DNA from: Pseudanabaena frigida
Lineage (GTDB): Bacteria; Cyanobacteriota; Cyanobacteriia; Pseudanabaenales; Pseudanabaenaceae
DNA length: 64,000 nt
Assembly (NCBI GenBank): GCA_003242085.1
Contig: QBML01000004.1
Span: 124,001 to 188,000 of the forward strand
Reading direction: 5' to 3'
Shown: piece by piece, positions 55,356 to 63,904 of the stretch
Numbering within the stretch: position 1 is the stretch's first letter
How the letters are laid out: each line of letters starts with the position of its first letter
The notes under the pieces: generated by a model
Database searches by the model: none
What the model was told of the DNA's origin: nothing
What the model saw: only the letters and a program-made list of their open reading frames with translations
Position numbers and translations under genes: made by a program

Positions 55356-56582
55356 TTAGAACTTAAAAGGATTATAAATCACGCATGGCGTAAACCATTT
55401 TTCTAATAGCTGGTACGTCTCTGAGTTGAGATCTGTAATCGATTGATTTTGAACGAGTTCTTCGATCGCAGATGTGCCATAAATCAGCGCTGAGATACCT
55501 GCGATCGTGGCACGAAAGTTGATCGCTAGATCTTGAAAATCGCCTTTACCATAGCGTTTTACCACAAGCTCGCCGCGATCGCTATTCACCCCAAAAACAC
55601 CCTCATTCCAAATGCAATGCGGATCGCTAATGGCAAAAGTAAAAGGATCGCACTGTATCGGCAATCCGTTCAATGCTGCAACAATATCGATTGCCCTAAC
55701 CATCCAAGGTTCGGTCATTGTTGATTGCATTTTTCCTGCATCGCTGAGCCATGCATGAACATTTGTACCAAGAGGGACGGGCATTTTGAGACTGTAAATT
55801 TGATCGCGATGGCTGGCAAAAAAATGTAATAGGCGATCGCGTGACTCGATATCCGTCCAAAAAATCGATGAAATTTCGATTTGCCGCTCGTTCGTTGGCA
55901 AATTACCACTGCTATCAATTGCATAAATTGACATGGCAACAATTTGACGATCGCGCTTCACTACAACACAGAGCTTTTGGCGATGCAAGTGCCACCATTG
56001 ATCGTAAGAAAATTTTGTAATCGTGACACCGTGGCTATGGGGCAGTAAAGTCTGCGATCGCAAGGTTTCGGATAAGAAATTTGCCAAAATGTCCTTTACC
56101 TCTGTAGCAGCGAGGCGATCGCATTGCCAGTTAGCGGACTTTGGTAGCTTTAAATAATTTGATAAAGAGACGATCGGAATATTTACTTCGTTGGTGGAAT
56201 TAGCGATCGCATATCCCATAGCCGCATAAAAACTTTCTTTAAAAGGCGTGAGCATACTTACACAAATGCCTTGCATCCGCATTTCTAAAAATGCACTTTT
56301 CATCAAAGCCTTTACGCAGCCTTGATTGCGATATTCAGGATATGTCCATACGCCGCCAATACCCCCCATTGGCTTCAGACAGCCACGTACCGACTGCTGA
56401 AAACTAAAACATTGTAATGCCGCTGCAATCTTGCCATCGATTTCGGCTGCTAATACTTCTTCAGTGTTAATTGCGGTTAAGTGCGATCGCGGTAGATCCT
56501 GATTAGTCCAGCGAGAATAGGCATACAAATCCCCCTTTAAAATTTCAAGGCGCTCATTATTATTGATTTTGCGAATTTTCAT
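55356..56582 (-). CDS. Eis-type GNAT N-acetyltransferase
   Basis: A 408-residue protein. The N-terminal GNAT core has the acetyl-CoA loop VWTYPEYRNQGCVKALMKSA and MGGIGGVWTY before it, a second GNAT-like domain follows and a C-terminal SCP2-like sterol-carrier fold (NEGVFGVNSDRGELVVKRYG) completes the Eis architecture. Eis proteins acetylate amines such as aminoglycosides or polyamines; the substrate here is unknown. It is divergent from psbE. Confidence 0.86.
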   Translation of the reverse strand: MKIRKINNNERLEILKGDLYAYSRWTNQDLPRSHLTAINTEEVLAAEIDGKIAAALQCFSFQQSVRGCLKPMGGIGGVWTYPEYRNQGCVKALMKSAFLEMRMQGICVSMLTPFKESFYAAMGYAIANSTNEVNIPIVSLSNYLKLPKSANWQCDRLAATEVKDILANFLSETLRSQTLLPHSHGVTITKFSYDQWWHLHRQKLCVVVKRDRQIVAMSIYAIDSSGNLPTNERQIEISSIFWTDIESRDRLLHFFASHRDQIYSLKMPVPLGTNVHAWLSDAGKMQSTMTEPWMVRAIDIVAALNGLPIQCDPFTFAISDPHCIWNEGVFGVNSDRGELVVKRYGKGDFQDLAINFRATIAGISALIYGTSAIEELVQNQSITDLNSETYQLLEKWFTPCVIYNPFKF

Positions 56583-56725
56583 GAAATAGTTACTTTTAAA
56601 TAAGTGGAAGCATAAAGCTTTTCTACTTACTTTCTGGGTTTTATGTTTGCTATAGCAAGTTGGTACAATAGTAAATTATTATTTAAAATAAACGATTTTA
56701 GACATCACACATTTAGAGGACTGTT

Positions 56726-56971
56726 ATGGCAGGTACTACTGGAGAGCGTCCATTTTCCGACATTATTACTAGTGTTCGTTATTGGCTAATTCATAGCCTT
56801 ACCATCCCTGCACTTTTTTTGGCAGGTTGGTTATTTGTAAGCACTGGCTTGGCTTATGACGTATTTGGCACACCACGCCCTAACGAATACTACTCACAAG
56901 ATCGTCAAACTGCACCTCTTGTAACCGATCGCTACAATCCTGCGAAAGACATCCCATCAGCGGGTAAATAG
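56726..56971 (+). CDS. psbE: Cytochrome b559 alpha subunit
   Basis: An 81-residue photosystem II subunit. The N-terminal [20 protein letters not shown] is followed by the heme-ligand His in [16 protein letters not shown] and a lumenal tail ending KDIPSAGK. It heads the psbEFLJ operon. The usual upstream rubredoxin and ycf48 genes are missing; an Eis-type gene lies divergently there. TACAAT at 56657-56662 is a possible -10. Confidence 0.98.
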   Translation: MAGTTGERPFSDIITSVRYWLIHSLTIPALFLAGWLFVSTGLAYDVFGTPRPNEYYSQDRQTAPLVTDRYNPAKDIPSAGK

Positions 56972-57048
56972 CGTTTAGAACAACGTTTCGTTAACTCTCA
57001 ACCACAAAACCCCAACTCCAAGTTAAACGCATTTATTACTTAACTACT

Positions 57049-57183
57049 ATGGCAAGCAACAATCCTAACCAACCCATCCAGTACCCTGTATTTACTTTCC
57101 GTTGGCTAGCAGTTCACGGTTTGGGCGTTCCTACCGTATTTTTCATCGGTGCGATCGCGGCGATGCAATTCATTAGCCGTTAG
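57049..57183 (+). CDS. psbF: Cytochrome b559 beta subunit
   Basis: A 44-residue photosystem II subunit. It reads [20 protein letters not shown] then [18 protein letters not shown], with the heme-ligand His in AVHGLGVP, ending MQFISR. It is 77 bases downstream of psbE and follows the universal psbEFLJ order. Confidence 0.97.
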   Translation: MASNNPNQPIQYPVFTFRWLAVHGLGVPTVFFIGAIAAMQFISR

Positions 57184-57242
57184 TTCTTACGCACTCCAAA
57201 CGTAATCCAAAAAATAAAACCCAAAAATAAAACTACTGACTT

Positions 57243-57359
57243 ATGGCTCCTAAAAATCCTAATAGCCAACCTGTAGAGTTGAATCGTACTTCTCTCTTCT
57301 TGGGACTATTACTCATTTTCGTAACTGTTTTGCTATTTTCCAGCTACTTCTTCAACTAA
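57243..57359 (+). CDS. psbL: Photosystem II protein L
   Basis: A 38-residue single-span protein, needed at the PSII quinone side and dimer interface. It reads [20 protein letters not shown] then [18 protein letters not shown], the canonical PsbL. It lies 59 bases after psbF. Confidence 0.97.
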   Translation: MAPKNPNSQPVELNRTSLFLGLLLIFVTVLLFSSYFFN

Positions 57360-57461
57360 GTACTAAATTTTTTTGTGGATATAAATCATTACTAAATACG
57401 ATTTATATATCCAGACTAATCATTCATTTCATAAAATCATTTTCTTTGGAGATTTAAATTC

Positions 57462-57581
57462 ATGCTTCAAAATGGACGTATTCCACTTTGGCTAGTTGCA
57501 ACAGTTGCTGGTACTGGCGTACTAGTTGTCGTCGGTCTATTCTTTTATGGTTCTTATGTAGGTCTTGGCTCCGCTAGCTAA
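57462..57581 (+). CDS. psbJ: Photosystem II protein J
   Basis: A 39-residue single-span protein that supports PSII electron flow. It reads [20 protein letters not shown] then [19 protein letters not shown]. The 102-base gap from psbL is larger than the usual few bases and carries an imperfect stem near 57377-57412, so psbJ may be processed or regulated separately. A ribosome-binding site TTTGGAGA lies 13 bases upstream of the ATG. Confidence 0.97.
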   Translation: MLQNGRIPLWLVATVAGTGVLVVVGLFFYGSYVGLGSAS

Positions 57582-57589
57582 GTTCTCAC

Positions 57590-57624
57590 AAAAAAGAGGG
57601 AGCGCATTGCGCTCCCTCTTTTTT
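57590..57624 (+). terminator. Terminator of the psbEFLJ operon
   Basis: Arms 57590-57605 and 57609-57624 are perfect around ATT, with apex GAGCGC-ATT-GCGCTC, an A6 approach and a T6 tail. It begins nine bases past the psbJ stop. Confidence 0.85.
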
Positions 57625-57636
57625 ATTGAATATATT

Positions 57637-57691
57637 AAAACCCAAACATATAGAGGCGGCGTGAAGCGCCGCCTCTATATGTTTGGGTTTT
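57637..57691. terminator. Perfect 25-bp palindrome between psbJ and a GST gene
   Basis: Arms 57637-57661 and 57667-57691 are perfect; a further wobble pair closes a GAA triloop. The ATAGAGGCGGCG arm block is shared with 5014, 41653 and 49484. It lies 35 bases beyond the stop of the GST gene (minus), which it probably terminates. Confidence 0.75.
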
Positions 57692-57725
57692 GATGTGTCC
57701 TAACGTAACTGGCTACTATGAAAGT

Positions 57726-58274
57726 CTAAAAGCCAATCGCTTTTTTATAAGCAGGGCGATCGGCGATCCGTTTCACATAGGCATCAATCGCAGGATAGTC
57801 AGCGTATGACATCTTCAACATCGGAATTGCATAGGTGAGAATTGTCCCAACTGCTACATCTGACACTGTGAAGCTATCGCCTGTAAGATAAGGTTGATTT
57901 TCGAGAATCTTGTTTAAGCCGCCGAGCAATCTTGGAGTTTCTTTTTCACGGGTATCTGCACCAAACAAACCAGGTCCAAGCGTAGCATTGGCAAATAAGA
58001 CCCATTGAGAGGCGATCGCTCTTTCTTCTAAAGTTTTCACTTGCTCGTATTTATCGGCAAGGTATAGCAAAATTGCGCCTGATTCCCATATTTTAAAATC
58101 GCCATCGGCGATCGCAGGGACTTTGCCGAAGGGATTAATTGTCAAAAAGTCGGGCTGTAAATGCTCTCCTACAGACATATCGAGGAGTTGAAACTCATAG
58201 GGAGCTTGCAATTCTTCTAAATACCATTTTACGATTGAGGCACGACTTCGTGCGCCGCCATAAAGTTCGATCAT
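57726..58274 (-). CDS. Glutathione S-transferase
   Basis: A 182-residue GST. The N-terminal thioredoxin-like domain begins MIELYGGARSRASIVKWYLE and contains the cis-Pro segment GKVPAIADGDFKIWESGAIL then LYLAD. The all-alpha C-terminal domain includes NQPYLTGDSFTVSDVAVGTI, the N-capping box. It is shorter than most GSTs by about 20 residues at the C-terminus. Role in detoxification or stress is likely; the substrate is unknown. Confidence 0.92.
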   Translation of the reverse strand: MIELYGGARSRASIVKWYLEELQAPYEFQLLDMSVGEHLQPDFLTINPFGKVPAIADGDFKIWESGAILLYLADKYEQVKTLEERAIASQWVLFANATLGPGLFGADTREKETPRLLGGLNKILENQPYLTGDSFTVSDVAVGTILTYAIPMLKMSYADYPAIDAYVKRIADRPAYKKAIGF

Positions 58275-58380
58275 AATTTTTCTCTAAATTAGTTTTTGAC
58301 TGTTCGATCCTATCGGTGCGTTAGACACCTTAAATTCACCCGATAGTATAACTAGCTATAGCCAATTGTATGCAAGCTCA

Positions 58381-58421
58381 AAAGAAGAGATGCGGCGCGA
58401 AGCGCCGCATCTCTTCTTTTG
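58381..58421. terminator. Perfect 19-bp palindrome
   Basis: Arms 58381-58399 and 58403-58421 are perfect around GAA, with apex GGCGC-GAA-GCGCC. It lies between the GST gene and the Rieske oxygenase gene (both minus), downstream of the latter. Confidence 0.7.
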
Positions 58422-58500
58422 GGTAATGCTAAAGTCAGCACTTTGCAACAACTTGAGGTTTTGGTTTTAAATAACTGGGCGCAATTGAATATAAAAACAA

Positions 58501-58539
58501 AAAACCTATGGCGCACACGCAGCGTGCGCCATAGGTTTT
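58501..58539. terminator. Perfect 16-bp palindrome with 7-base loop
   Basis: Arms 58501-58516 and 58524-58539 are perfect around ACGCAGC, flanked by A and T tracts. It is the palindrome closest to the Rieske oxygenase stop (58569) and is its most likely terminator. With 58381 it makes a double terminator. Confidence 0.65.
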
Positions 58540-58568
58540 GACTCTGGTTTTTAATTATGCCTAGCTAC

Positions 58569-60005
58569 TTAGAGGTTGCGTAATGGAGTTTCTTGTCCGT
58601 AGATAAATTTTTTCTCTAGGTTATTGCAGATTAGCCATAGAGTTATGGCGATCGCTGCGGGAATAGCGCTAAGCAAAATCGCTAGCAAATTGGCTGGAGC
58701 AAAAAAGAAGCTAATTAATGGGCTTGCTGTCCATGCGATCGCCGCGATCGCCATACTGATAGTCTTAATCTTGCGGACATTTCGCAAAGCTTGACTACAA
58801 CTCGCACATTTAGAAGTATGTGAATGATACCGATCTAAGAGAACTTCTTTAACTAATGGCTCAGATAGCTGCTGCCCTACAAAAGGATCGGCTTCATAGC
58901 GACTTACCCATTTCCGTAGTTCTGAAACGTAGGTGTCAGCTTGAGTTGCTAAATAGAAAGCTTTCGCATGATTGGCATTTCCTTCCATTTTGGCAAGTGC
59001 TTGTTCGAGGTAGATCTCTTGGTAATGCAAGAAAATCTGATCGTCTTCCAGAATTCCATTTTGTCCAATGTGAGAATACCATCGGGGCGTAATCCCAATA
59101 AAAAATCGCGGAATCGCCGAACTAAATTGAAAAGGGAATCTAGCAAACAGACGGCATTCACCCTTGCGCGTCGGAGTGGCATATACGGCAGTAATCGTTC
59201 TTCCAAATTGTTTAGAAGTAAGATCGTGCCACATTAGAGAAGGAGCGATAAATGTAGTATCTTGCTTTCCTAACTTACCGCGTCGGGGGCCTTCTTCCCA
59301 AGTTCCCTTAAATCCATATTTGTCAGTTTCGAGGACTTCTAAAACCATCGGGGCGGCATTGGCACGATTGCCAACAGATTTATGATGGGTAAAGGGTAAA
59401 TGACTAGCATCAAGAACATTTTCTAAAAGAGTCAGCGCATCATAGGGGAGGTCGCGAAATGTTCCGAACAATGTCCATTTTTCAGTTTCCGTGTCGAGAG
59501 GTTCGATGATCGGGATTTTGACTTGAGGCGCATTTTCAGGTTTGCCCGCATATACAAATAGGAGTCCTTGGCGCGCGGCTGTTGGTAATGCATTGACACA
59601 AGCCCGCTTAGAAGTATGGGCAGTTCCACCTTCAGGTTGTTGAGGGATGCGATCGCAACTTCCATCACCTTTAAAAGCCCAACCGTGATAAGGACATTCT
59701 AATAGACCATCTTCAGCAATTCTTCCTTCCGATAGAGGTACGAGCCGATGGGGACAGCGATCGTCGAAGGCTTTCCATGCATTCGTATGGCAATCCCACC
59801 AAATGACGAGATCGCGCTCTAGTAAGGTAAATTTGGCAGGTTTAGTTTTATCTAAATCTTCGATGTAAAAGACGGGATACCATACCTCCTGCCAGTCAAA
59901 GCGATCGGGATCTTGTCCACCCGCAGGCAAAACTTTCGATCGCTGATCGACATTGGCAGGAAATTTGTCATTAAGCTCGTCTCTAAGCAGAATATTTGCA
60001 GTCAT
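58569..60005 (-). CDS. Rieske non-heme iron oxygenase, PaO/Tic55-like
   Basis: A 478-residue oxygenase. The Rieske [2Fe-2S] ligands are C84/H86 (DRCPHRLVPLSEGR) and C104/H107 (LECPYHGWAF). The mononuclear iron motif is in LLENVLDASHLPFTHHKSVG. A CxxC (HTSKCASC) typical of the PaO group precedes two C-terminal membrane spans, so the protein is probably thylakoid-bound. Plant relatives are pheophorbide a oxygenase, Tic55 and chlorophyllide oxygenase; the substrate here is unknown. It follows the FAD oxidoreductase gene by 80 bases on the same strand. Confidence 0.9.
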   Translation of the reverse strand: MTANILLRDELNDKFPANVDQRSKVLPAGGQDPDRFDWQEVWYPVFYIEDLDKTKPAKFTLLERDLVIWWDCHTNAWKAFDDRCPHRLVPLSEGRIAEDGLLECPYHGWAFKGDGSCDRIPQQPEGGTAHTSKRACVNALPTAARQGLLFVYAGKPENAPQVKIPIIEPLDTETEKWTLFGTFRDLPYDALTLLENVLDASHLPFTHHKSVGNRANAAPMVLEVLETDKYGFKGTWEEGPRRGKLGKQDTTFIAPSLMWHDLTSKQFGRTITAVYATPTRKGECRLFARFPFQFSSAIPRFFIGITPRWYSHIGQNGILEDDQIFLHYQEIYLEQALAKMEGNANHAKAFYLATQADTYVSELRKWVSRYEADPFVGQQLSEPLVKEVLLDRYHSHTSKCASCSQALRNVRKIKTISMAIAAIAWTASPLISFFFAPANLLAILLSAIPAAIAITLWLICNNLEKKFIYGQETPLRNL

Positions 60006-60085
60006 AGCAGACAGTGGGATCGCATTGTGAAGTTATGTATAGTTTAACTTGCGATCGGCAAATCATGTTGACCTTGCCCAGCCTC

Positions 60086-61420
60086 CTACATTTGCCATCC
60101 TTTCATTTTATCGGGGTTCATCAAACCGTAGGGATCGACTGTGCGCTTGAAGTTAAGCTGATCGTAATCGATAGTTTTCATGCCCCCATCTTCGAGAATA
60201 TAGGTATGGGGATTGGCAATAAATACACCCTGAGACTCATGGTATTCAATAATTTCATTAAGGCGATCGCCTGTTGTAAAGCGCACCACTTGAATCGCCG
60301 CAGGAATGACAACTCCATTCACCTTAATAAACTCCAAATGCATCATCACTTCATCACCAAAATGCTCATACATTTGTTGGACGAGTTCTAATTTCGGATC
60401 GTTGAGAAATAGGCTTTGGAGATAGGTCAGCGTCGGGTCAGCAGCACGAGCATGGAGTGTGGTGTGATTCCAAGTAAATTCGATGAGGCTAATCCCCTTA
60501 CCTGCGTCCTGAGCGCTTTTTTCATAACAAATCTCACCCTTAAATTCTCGGACTAAGCTGATAAATGGTTCGCGATCGCTTTCGGCAACTAGGACGAAAG
60601 CACAATGGGAATCTGTGGGAATATAGCTCTGTAAGGCGGTGAAATAATTAGAAATGGGAGCCGCTTGAACGCATATCAACTTTTTAATAATGCCATCGCT
60701 ATTACCGAGGGCTTGCCCAAATCTAGCCGCAGTCATGAAGTCAGAGAAACTAATTACAAATTCCGACCATCCATAGGCAGGGGCTAAGGGAACTTCGAGT
60801 TCGGTGATAATGCCATTGGTTCCATAGGCGTGTGCCACTTTTTGGACATCATCGCCACGCAATTCGATTACTCGTGGTTCGTCTTCGAGCGTTACTACAC
60901 GCACCGCTCTCAAGTTACCGCGATCGCGTAATTGTCCATACAACACTGAGCCAATGCCACCACTTCCCCCTGCGATAAATCCCCCGACCGTAGCACTTCT
61001 AAATGTAGACGGAATCATCCGCGATTCCCAACCAATTTCTTGGGCTTTTTTATCGAGCGTCATCAATTTTACGCCTGTTTCCACACAAGCGATACCTGTT
61101 TTAATCCATTTGATTTCTTGTAGTCGCGAAGTTTCTAAAATTACGCCGCCTCTAAGGGGTGTACATTGTCCATAGTTGCCTGTACCACTACCGCGCACCG
61201 TGAGGGGTATTTTGTATTTCACGCAAGTTTGAGCAATTCGCAGTACTTCACTCTCGTTGCTAGGGCGAACTACGACATCACCGACTTTGCCTGCTAGTAA
61301 TGGAACGAGGACTGGGCTAAAGTGAGAGTAATCCTCTGAAAGTTTGGCAACTTGTGCGGGATTCGTAATTGCCTCAATGCCCGATAATTCTTCTAATAGA
61401 TTTTCTAAAGATATTTGCAT
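60086..61420 (-). CDS. FAD-binding (PCMH/VAO-type) oxidoreductase
   Basis: A 444-residue flavoprotein. The FAD-binding domain includes VVVRPSNESEVLRIAQTCVK, IPLTVRGSGTGNYGQCTPLR and GGVILETSRLQEI, then AGGSGGIGSVLYGQLRDRGN. The C-terminal part is like FAD-linked oxidases of the glycolate/D-lactate dehydrogenase group, and it ends YGLMNPDKMKGWQM. An ATG at 61444 adds eight residues; MQISLENLLEELSG at 61420 looks better. The Rieske oxygenase gene lies directly downstream and may be a redox partner. Confidence 0.85.
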   Translation of the reverse strand: MQISLENLLEELSGIEAITNPAQVAKLSEDYSHFSPVLVPLLAGKVGDVVVRPSNESEVLRIAQTCVKYKIPLTVRGSGTGNYGQCTPLRGGVILETSRLQEIKWIKTGIACVETGVKLMTLDKKAQEIGWESRMIPSTFRSATVGGFIAGGSGGIGSVLYGQLRDRGNLRAVRVVTLEDEPRVIELRGDDVQKVAHAYGTNGIITELEVPLAPAYGWSEFVISFSDFMTAARFGQALGNSDGIIKKLICVQAAPISNYFTALQSYIPTDSHCAFVLVAESDREPFISLVREFKGEICYEKSAQDAGKGISLIEFTWNHTTLHARAADPTLTYLQSLFLNDPKLELVQQMYEHFGDEVMMHLEFIKVNGVVIPAAIQVVRFTTGDRLNEIIEYHESQGVFIANPHTYILEDGGMKTIDYDQLNFKRTVDPYGLMNPDKMKGWQM

Positions 61421-61508
61421 AATTGACGATTTTTGCGATCCCACTATTCTAAGCCTAGCAACTATGCTAGGATAGCACTGCTGTTATTACAATTTGTACT
61501 AACATAAT

Positions 61509-61835
61509 ATGAATTCCAAAACCTATACACTCTCTCCCGCGAAAATTGGTAATTCTTCAGGCTTTAGGCTACCAATATCGTTTTATCGCGACCATCCCCA
61601 ATTTACTAATGCTAGTGGATGGGTAGAGGTACTAGCTGATAATACGCTTTTAGTAAAGTTGGAACCTGAGGTTGTGTTAGAAGAGGAAGAAGAAAGCAGT
61701 GAGTTAATTCTCAGTTTGTTTTTGGACTTCATCACTAAGGATGCACTCAAAAATAGCGATCGCCTTGAGGCATATACCGAAGCTATGGCAGCAGAAGATG
61801 ATGAGCTCCTTGCAGGAATTGAAATCGATTCATGA
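61509..61835 (+). CDS. PrlF/AbrB-type antitoxin
   Basis: A 108-residue protein with an AbrB-like swapped-hairpin N-terminus (YTLSPAKIGNSSGFRLPISF) and an acidic Glu-rich C-terminal half (VVLEEEEESSELIL). It overlaps the next gene by four bases (ATGA). With the YhaV toxin downstream it forms a PrlF-YhaV-type module; the antitoxin would repress its own promoter and wrap the toxin. Confidence 0.78.
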   Translation: MNSKTYTLSPAKIGNSSGFRLPISFYRDHPQFTNASGWVEVLADNTLLVKLEPEVVLEEEEESSELILSLFLDFITKDALKNSDRLEAYTEAMAAEDDELLAGIEIDS

Positions 61836-62284
61836 GTGCCATCGTGCGTAATGGTTGGGAGATTTACTTCCATCGCAATTTGTTTGGTCAACAGAGACGG
61901 CAGCTAAAAGAACAAGTCAGACAATTAAAGGCAAATCTACCCCATGAAGAGTTTGTCAAGCATCCGACCGTCAAGTTGCTGGCGGCAGTGATGGCAGGCA
62001 TCAAAGAAAAAATCGTTCTCGATCCTTTTGCTGCACAATTTTCGCTTAAAGGTGCTTTAAGGCATTATGGACGTTTAAAGGGAATGGGACTAAGCGATCG
62101 CTATCGGCTCTTTTTTCGTGCTTTTGAAGCAGAAGATCGCAAGGTTCTGATTGTTCTCTGGCTGGGATTTCCGCGTAAGGAAGGCGATAGGAATGATTGT
62201 TATGAAGTATTTTCGAGAATGGTTCGTAATGGTGATTTTCCTGAGAACTTAGAACAATTGCTTTCGGAAGCTGATGGCATTTAA
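61832..62284 (+). CDS. YhaV-family toxin
   Basis: A 150-residue RelE-superfamily ribonuclease toxin. It starts VRNGWEIYFHRNLFGQQRRQ, contains FSLKGALRHYGRLKGMGLSD and RYRLFFRAF, and ends with CYEVFSRMVRNGDFPENLEQ, all typical of YhaV. It overlaps the antitoxin gene by four bases. It should cleave mRNA in a ribosome-associated way when antitoxin is lost. Confidence 0.85.
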   Translation: MSAIVRNGWEIYFHRNLFGQQRRQLKEQVRQLKANLPHEEFVKHPTVKLLAAVMAGIKEKIVLDPFAAQFSLKGALRHYGRLKGMGLSDRYRLFFRAFEAEDRKVLIVLWLGFPRKEGDRNDCYEVFSRMVRNGDFPENLEQLLSEADGI

Positions 62285-62289
62285 TCTCT

Positions 62290-62337
62290 CAGTTTATATT
62301 TTACGACCCAAGTATGGAAGAGTCAGACTGCGAGCGC
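62290..62337 (+). repeat. Degenerate direct repeat, copy 1 (flanks TA modules)
   Basis: CAGTTTATATTTTACGACCC and its continuation to CGAGCGC match 63851-63892 with a few substitutions and a six-base gap. The 13-mer TCTACAAATGGCG also recurs (62349-62361 and 63801-63813) in the opposite relative order. The copies bracket the VapBC-like and MazEF-like modules. Confidence 0.55.
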
Positions 62338-62405
62338 ACTAAATATTCTCTACAAATGGCGATCGCCTATATCAGTTATCACGAATTAGCAAGGCGATCT
62401 CACTA

Positions 62406-62831
62406 TCATTTCGTTATGTCAGGCATAATCACTGGGATTTCTTGATTACGATGCTTGCGATAAATCCTAAAGTCACTATCTAATGTCATTACTGAATTGT
62501 CATCATAGTTTTCAGCCATTCGCACTAGGCAGGCATCGGCTAAAGATATAGGGACAGATTGATAACGATGCATTAGTTTTTCAATCGCTTCAATTTCTTC
62601 ACTCAAGCAAAAAGGTATTTCAATATATCCTTGTTTGACTAATTGTAAAACCTTTTCTCTTCCTGCATGGACTCTTTGTAATAAGAAGCAAACTTCAGTT
62701 AGAACGGCTTCACAAGTCAAGATGGGATAGTTAACATTCGCAAGTGAGGATACAGCCCACTGATGGTATTTGTCACTGGGCATCAAGAAAGCTACTAAAA
62801 CTCCTGTATCAATAATGATGCTTTTTCGCAT
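62406..62831 (-). CDS. vapC: PIN-domain toxin (VapC-like)
   Basis: A 141-residue ribonuclease toxin. The acidic PIN residues are visible: Asp in SIIIDTGVLVAFLMP, Glu in CEAVLTEVCFLLQ, Asp in SLADACLVRMAENY and the Asp pair in VMTLDSDFRIYR. It overlaps the antitoxin gene by one base at its start. Target RNA unknown. Confidence 0.88.
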   Translation of the reverse strand: MRKSIIIDTGVLVAFLMPSDKYHQWAVSSLANVNYPILTCEAVLTEVCFLLQRVHAGREKVLQLVKQGYIEIPFCLSEEIEAIEKLMHRYQSVPISLADACLVRMAENYDDNSVMTLDSDFRIYRKHRNQEIPVIMPDITK

Positions 62832-63079
62832 TACTTGCCGAATCCTTCCATGTATTTAGGATTGTAAGATAAATCTTCTAGATTGCTGTCTAAACAACCA
62901 ATGAAGTCTTTGGCTACCTCAGCAAATGAAAGTTCTTTTTTGTCAGTTTCTATCTGTTCTTGATTGTCACTAGGTTTACCTACTTTAAATTCTAAGAACT
63001 CAATAAATCTAATTACTTCGTTGCGTTGCTCGGCAGGTAATTTTTTGATTTTGGCGATCGCTATTTCTAAGGTAGTCAT
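62831..63079 (-). CDS. Antitoxin of the VapC-like pair (DUF2281-like)
   Basis: An 82-residue protein starting MTTLEIAIAKIKKLPAEQRN, with EVIRFIEFLEFKVGK like DUF2281 antitoxins, and an acidic C-terminal region that would bind the toxin. It precedes the PIN toxin with a one-base overlap. DNA binding and self-repression are inferred from the family. Confidence 0.78.
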   Translation of the reverse strand: MTTLEIAIAKIKKLPAEQRNEVIRFIEFLEFKVGKPSDNQEQIETDKKELSFAEVAKDFIGCLDSNLEDLSYNPKYMEGFGK

Positions 63080-63221
63080 TTTTTCGTTCTTGCGATTAAG
63101 TTAGTCTTAGTTTAGCAAAACCTAGTATTAAAGGCGATCGCATGAATCATCTCTACACAAGGCGATCGCTATTCGATACTTATGCTACTGTAGGTAGTAT
63201 TATGAGTAGCATAAAATAGCT

Positions 63222-63440
63222 ATGAAAATATCTATTTCTCTTCCAGATGAGTTAGTCCATTACGTTGACGATCGCGTAGAAAATCGTAGTCGGCTCATTG
63301 AGGGGTTACTGCAAGCATGGCGGAAGCAGCAGGAAAAACAGGCGATGGTTGAGGCTTGTTTGTTGTTAGATGAATTGTCAAATGATGAGGATACGGCATG
63401 GCAGCAAGCGGCGATTATCGATTGGGAAGCATCTGGCTAG
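63222..63440 (+). CDS. Ribbon-helix-helix antitoxin (MazE-like)
   Basis: A 72-residue protein with a CopG/RHH N-terminus (KISISLPDELVHYVDDRVEN, then RSRLIEGLLQAW) and a toxin-binding C-terminal helix region. It overlaps the following toxin by 43 bases, unusually long for a TA pair. Divergent from the VapBC-like unit, sharing the 142-bp spacer 63080-63221. Confidence 0.82.
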   Translation: MKISISLPDELVHYVDDRVENRSRLIEGLLQAWRKQQEKQAMVEACLLLDELSNDEDTAWQQAAIIDWEASG

Positions 63441-63754
63441 TGAGTTTCGATCCTTCCATTGGGACAGAAATTCGCAAAACTCGACCTGCGGTGATTATCT
63501 CTGGAACTGCTTTTAATCAGCGTAGTAAGGTAACTGTGTTACCGATAACTTCTGCTAATCCTAGTGATCGCCTATTTCCAGTAATTGTACCTTTGGTTCC
63601 TTCTGTTACGAATGGGCTGAACAGTAATAGTTTTGTTGTCTGTATCGATCCGATGACTTTTGATAAACGTAGATTGATTCAATGTCTTGGGCAAGTAGAA
63701 CCGAATCAATTGGAAGAAATACAACAGATTTTAGCTAGGTATTTAGAACTGTAG
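63398..63754 (+). CDS. MazF/PemK-family toxin
   Basis: A 118-residue endoribonuclease toxin. LGSIWLVSFDPSIGTEIRKT then RPAVIISG is the MazF signature, and CIDPMTFDKRRLIQCLG matches the C-terminal half. The start at 63398 gives eight residues before LGSIWL; a later start is unlikely to preserve the first strand. It is translated in a frame different from the antitoxin across their overlap. Confidence 0.88.
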   Translation: MAASGDYRLGSIWLVSFDPSIGTEIRKTRPAVIISGTAFNQRSKVTVLPITSANPSDRLFPVIVPLVPSVTNGLNSNSFVVCIDPMTFDKRRLIQCLGQVEPNQLEEIQQILARYLEL

Positions 63755-63850
63755 GCTGAATTAATATCTCAAAAGGCGATTCTAAATCTCACAAATAATT
63801 TCTACAAATGGCGGCTAAATTCCTCTCCATATTCATGAGTCTATGGAGTT

Positions 63851-63892
63851 CAGTTTATATTTAACAACCCATGTGCGGAAGAGTTCGAGCGC
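63851..63892 (+). repeat. Degenerate direct repeat, copy 2 (flanks TA modules)
   Basis: This 42-base stretch starts CAGTTTATATTTAACAACCC and matches 62290-62337. It lies between the MazF-like toxin and the partial gene at the window end. It could mark the edge of an inserted block or be a fossil of a duplicated 3' flank. Confidence 0.5.
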
Positions 63893-63904
63893 GATCACCA
63901 ATTT

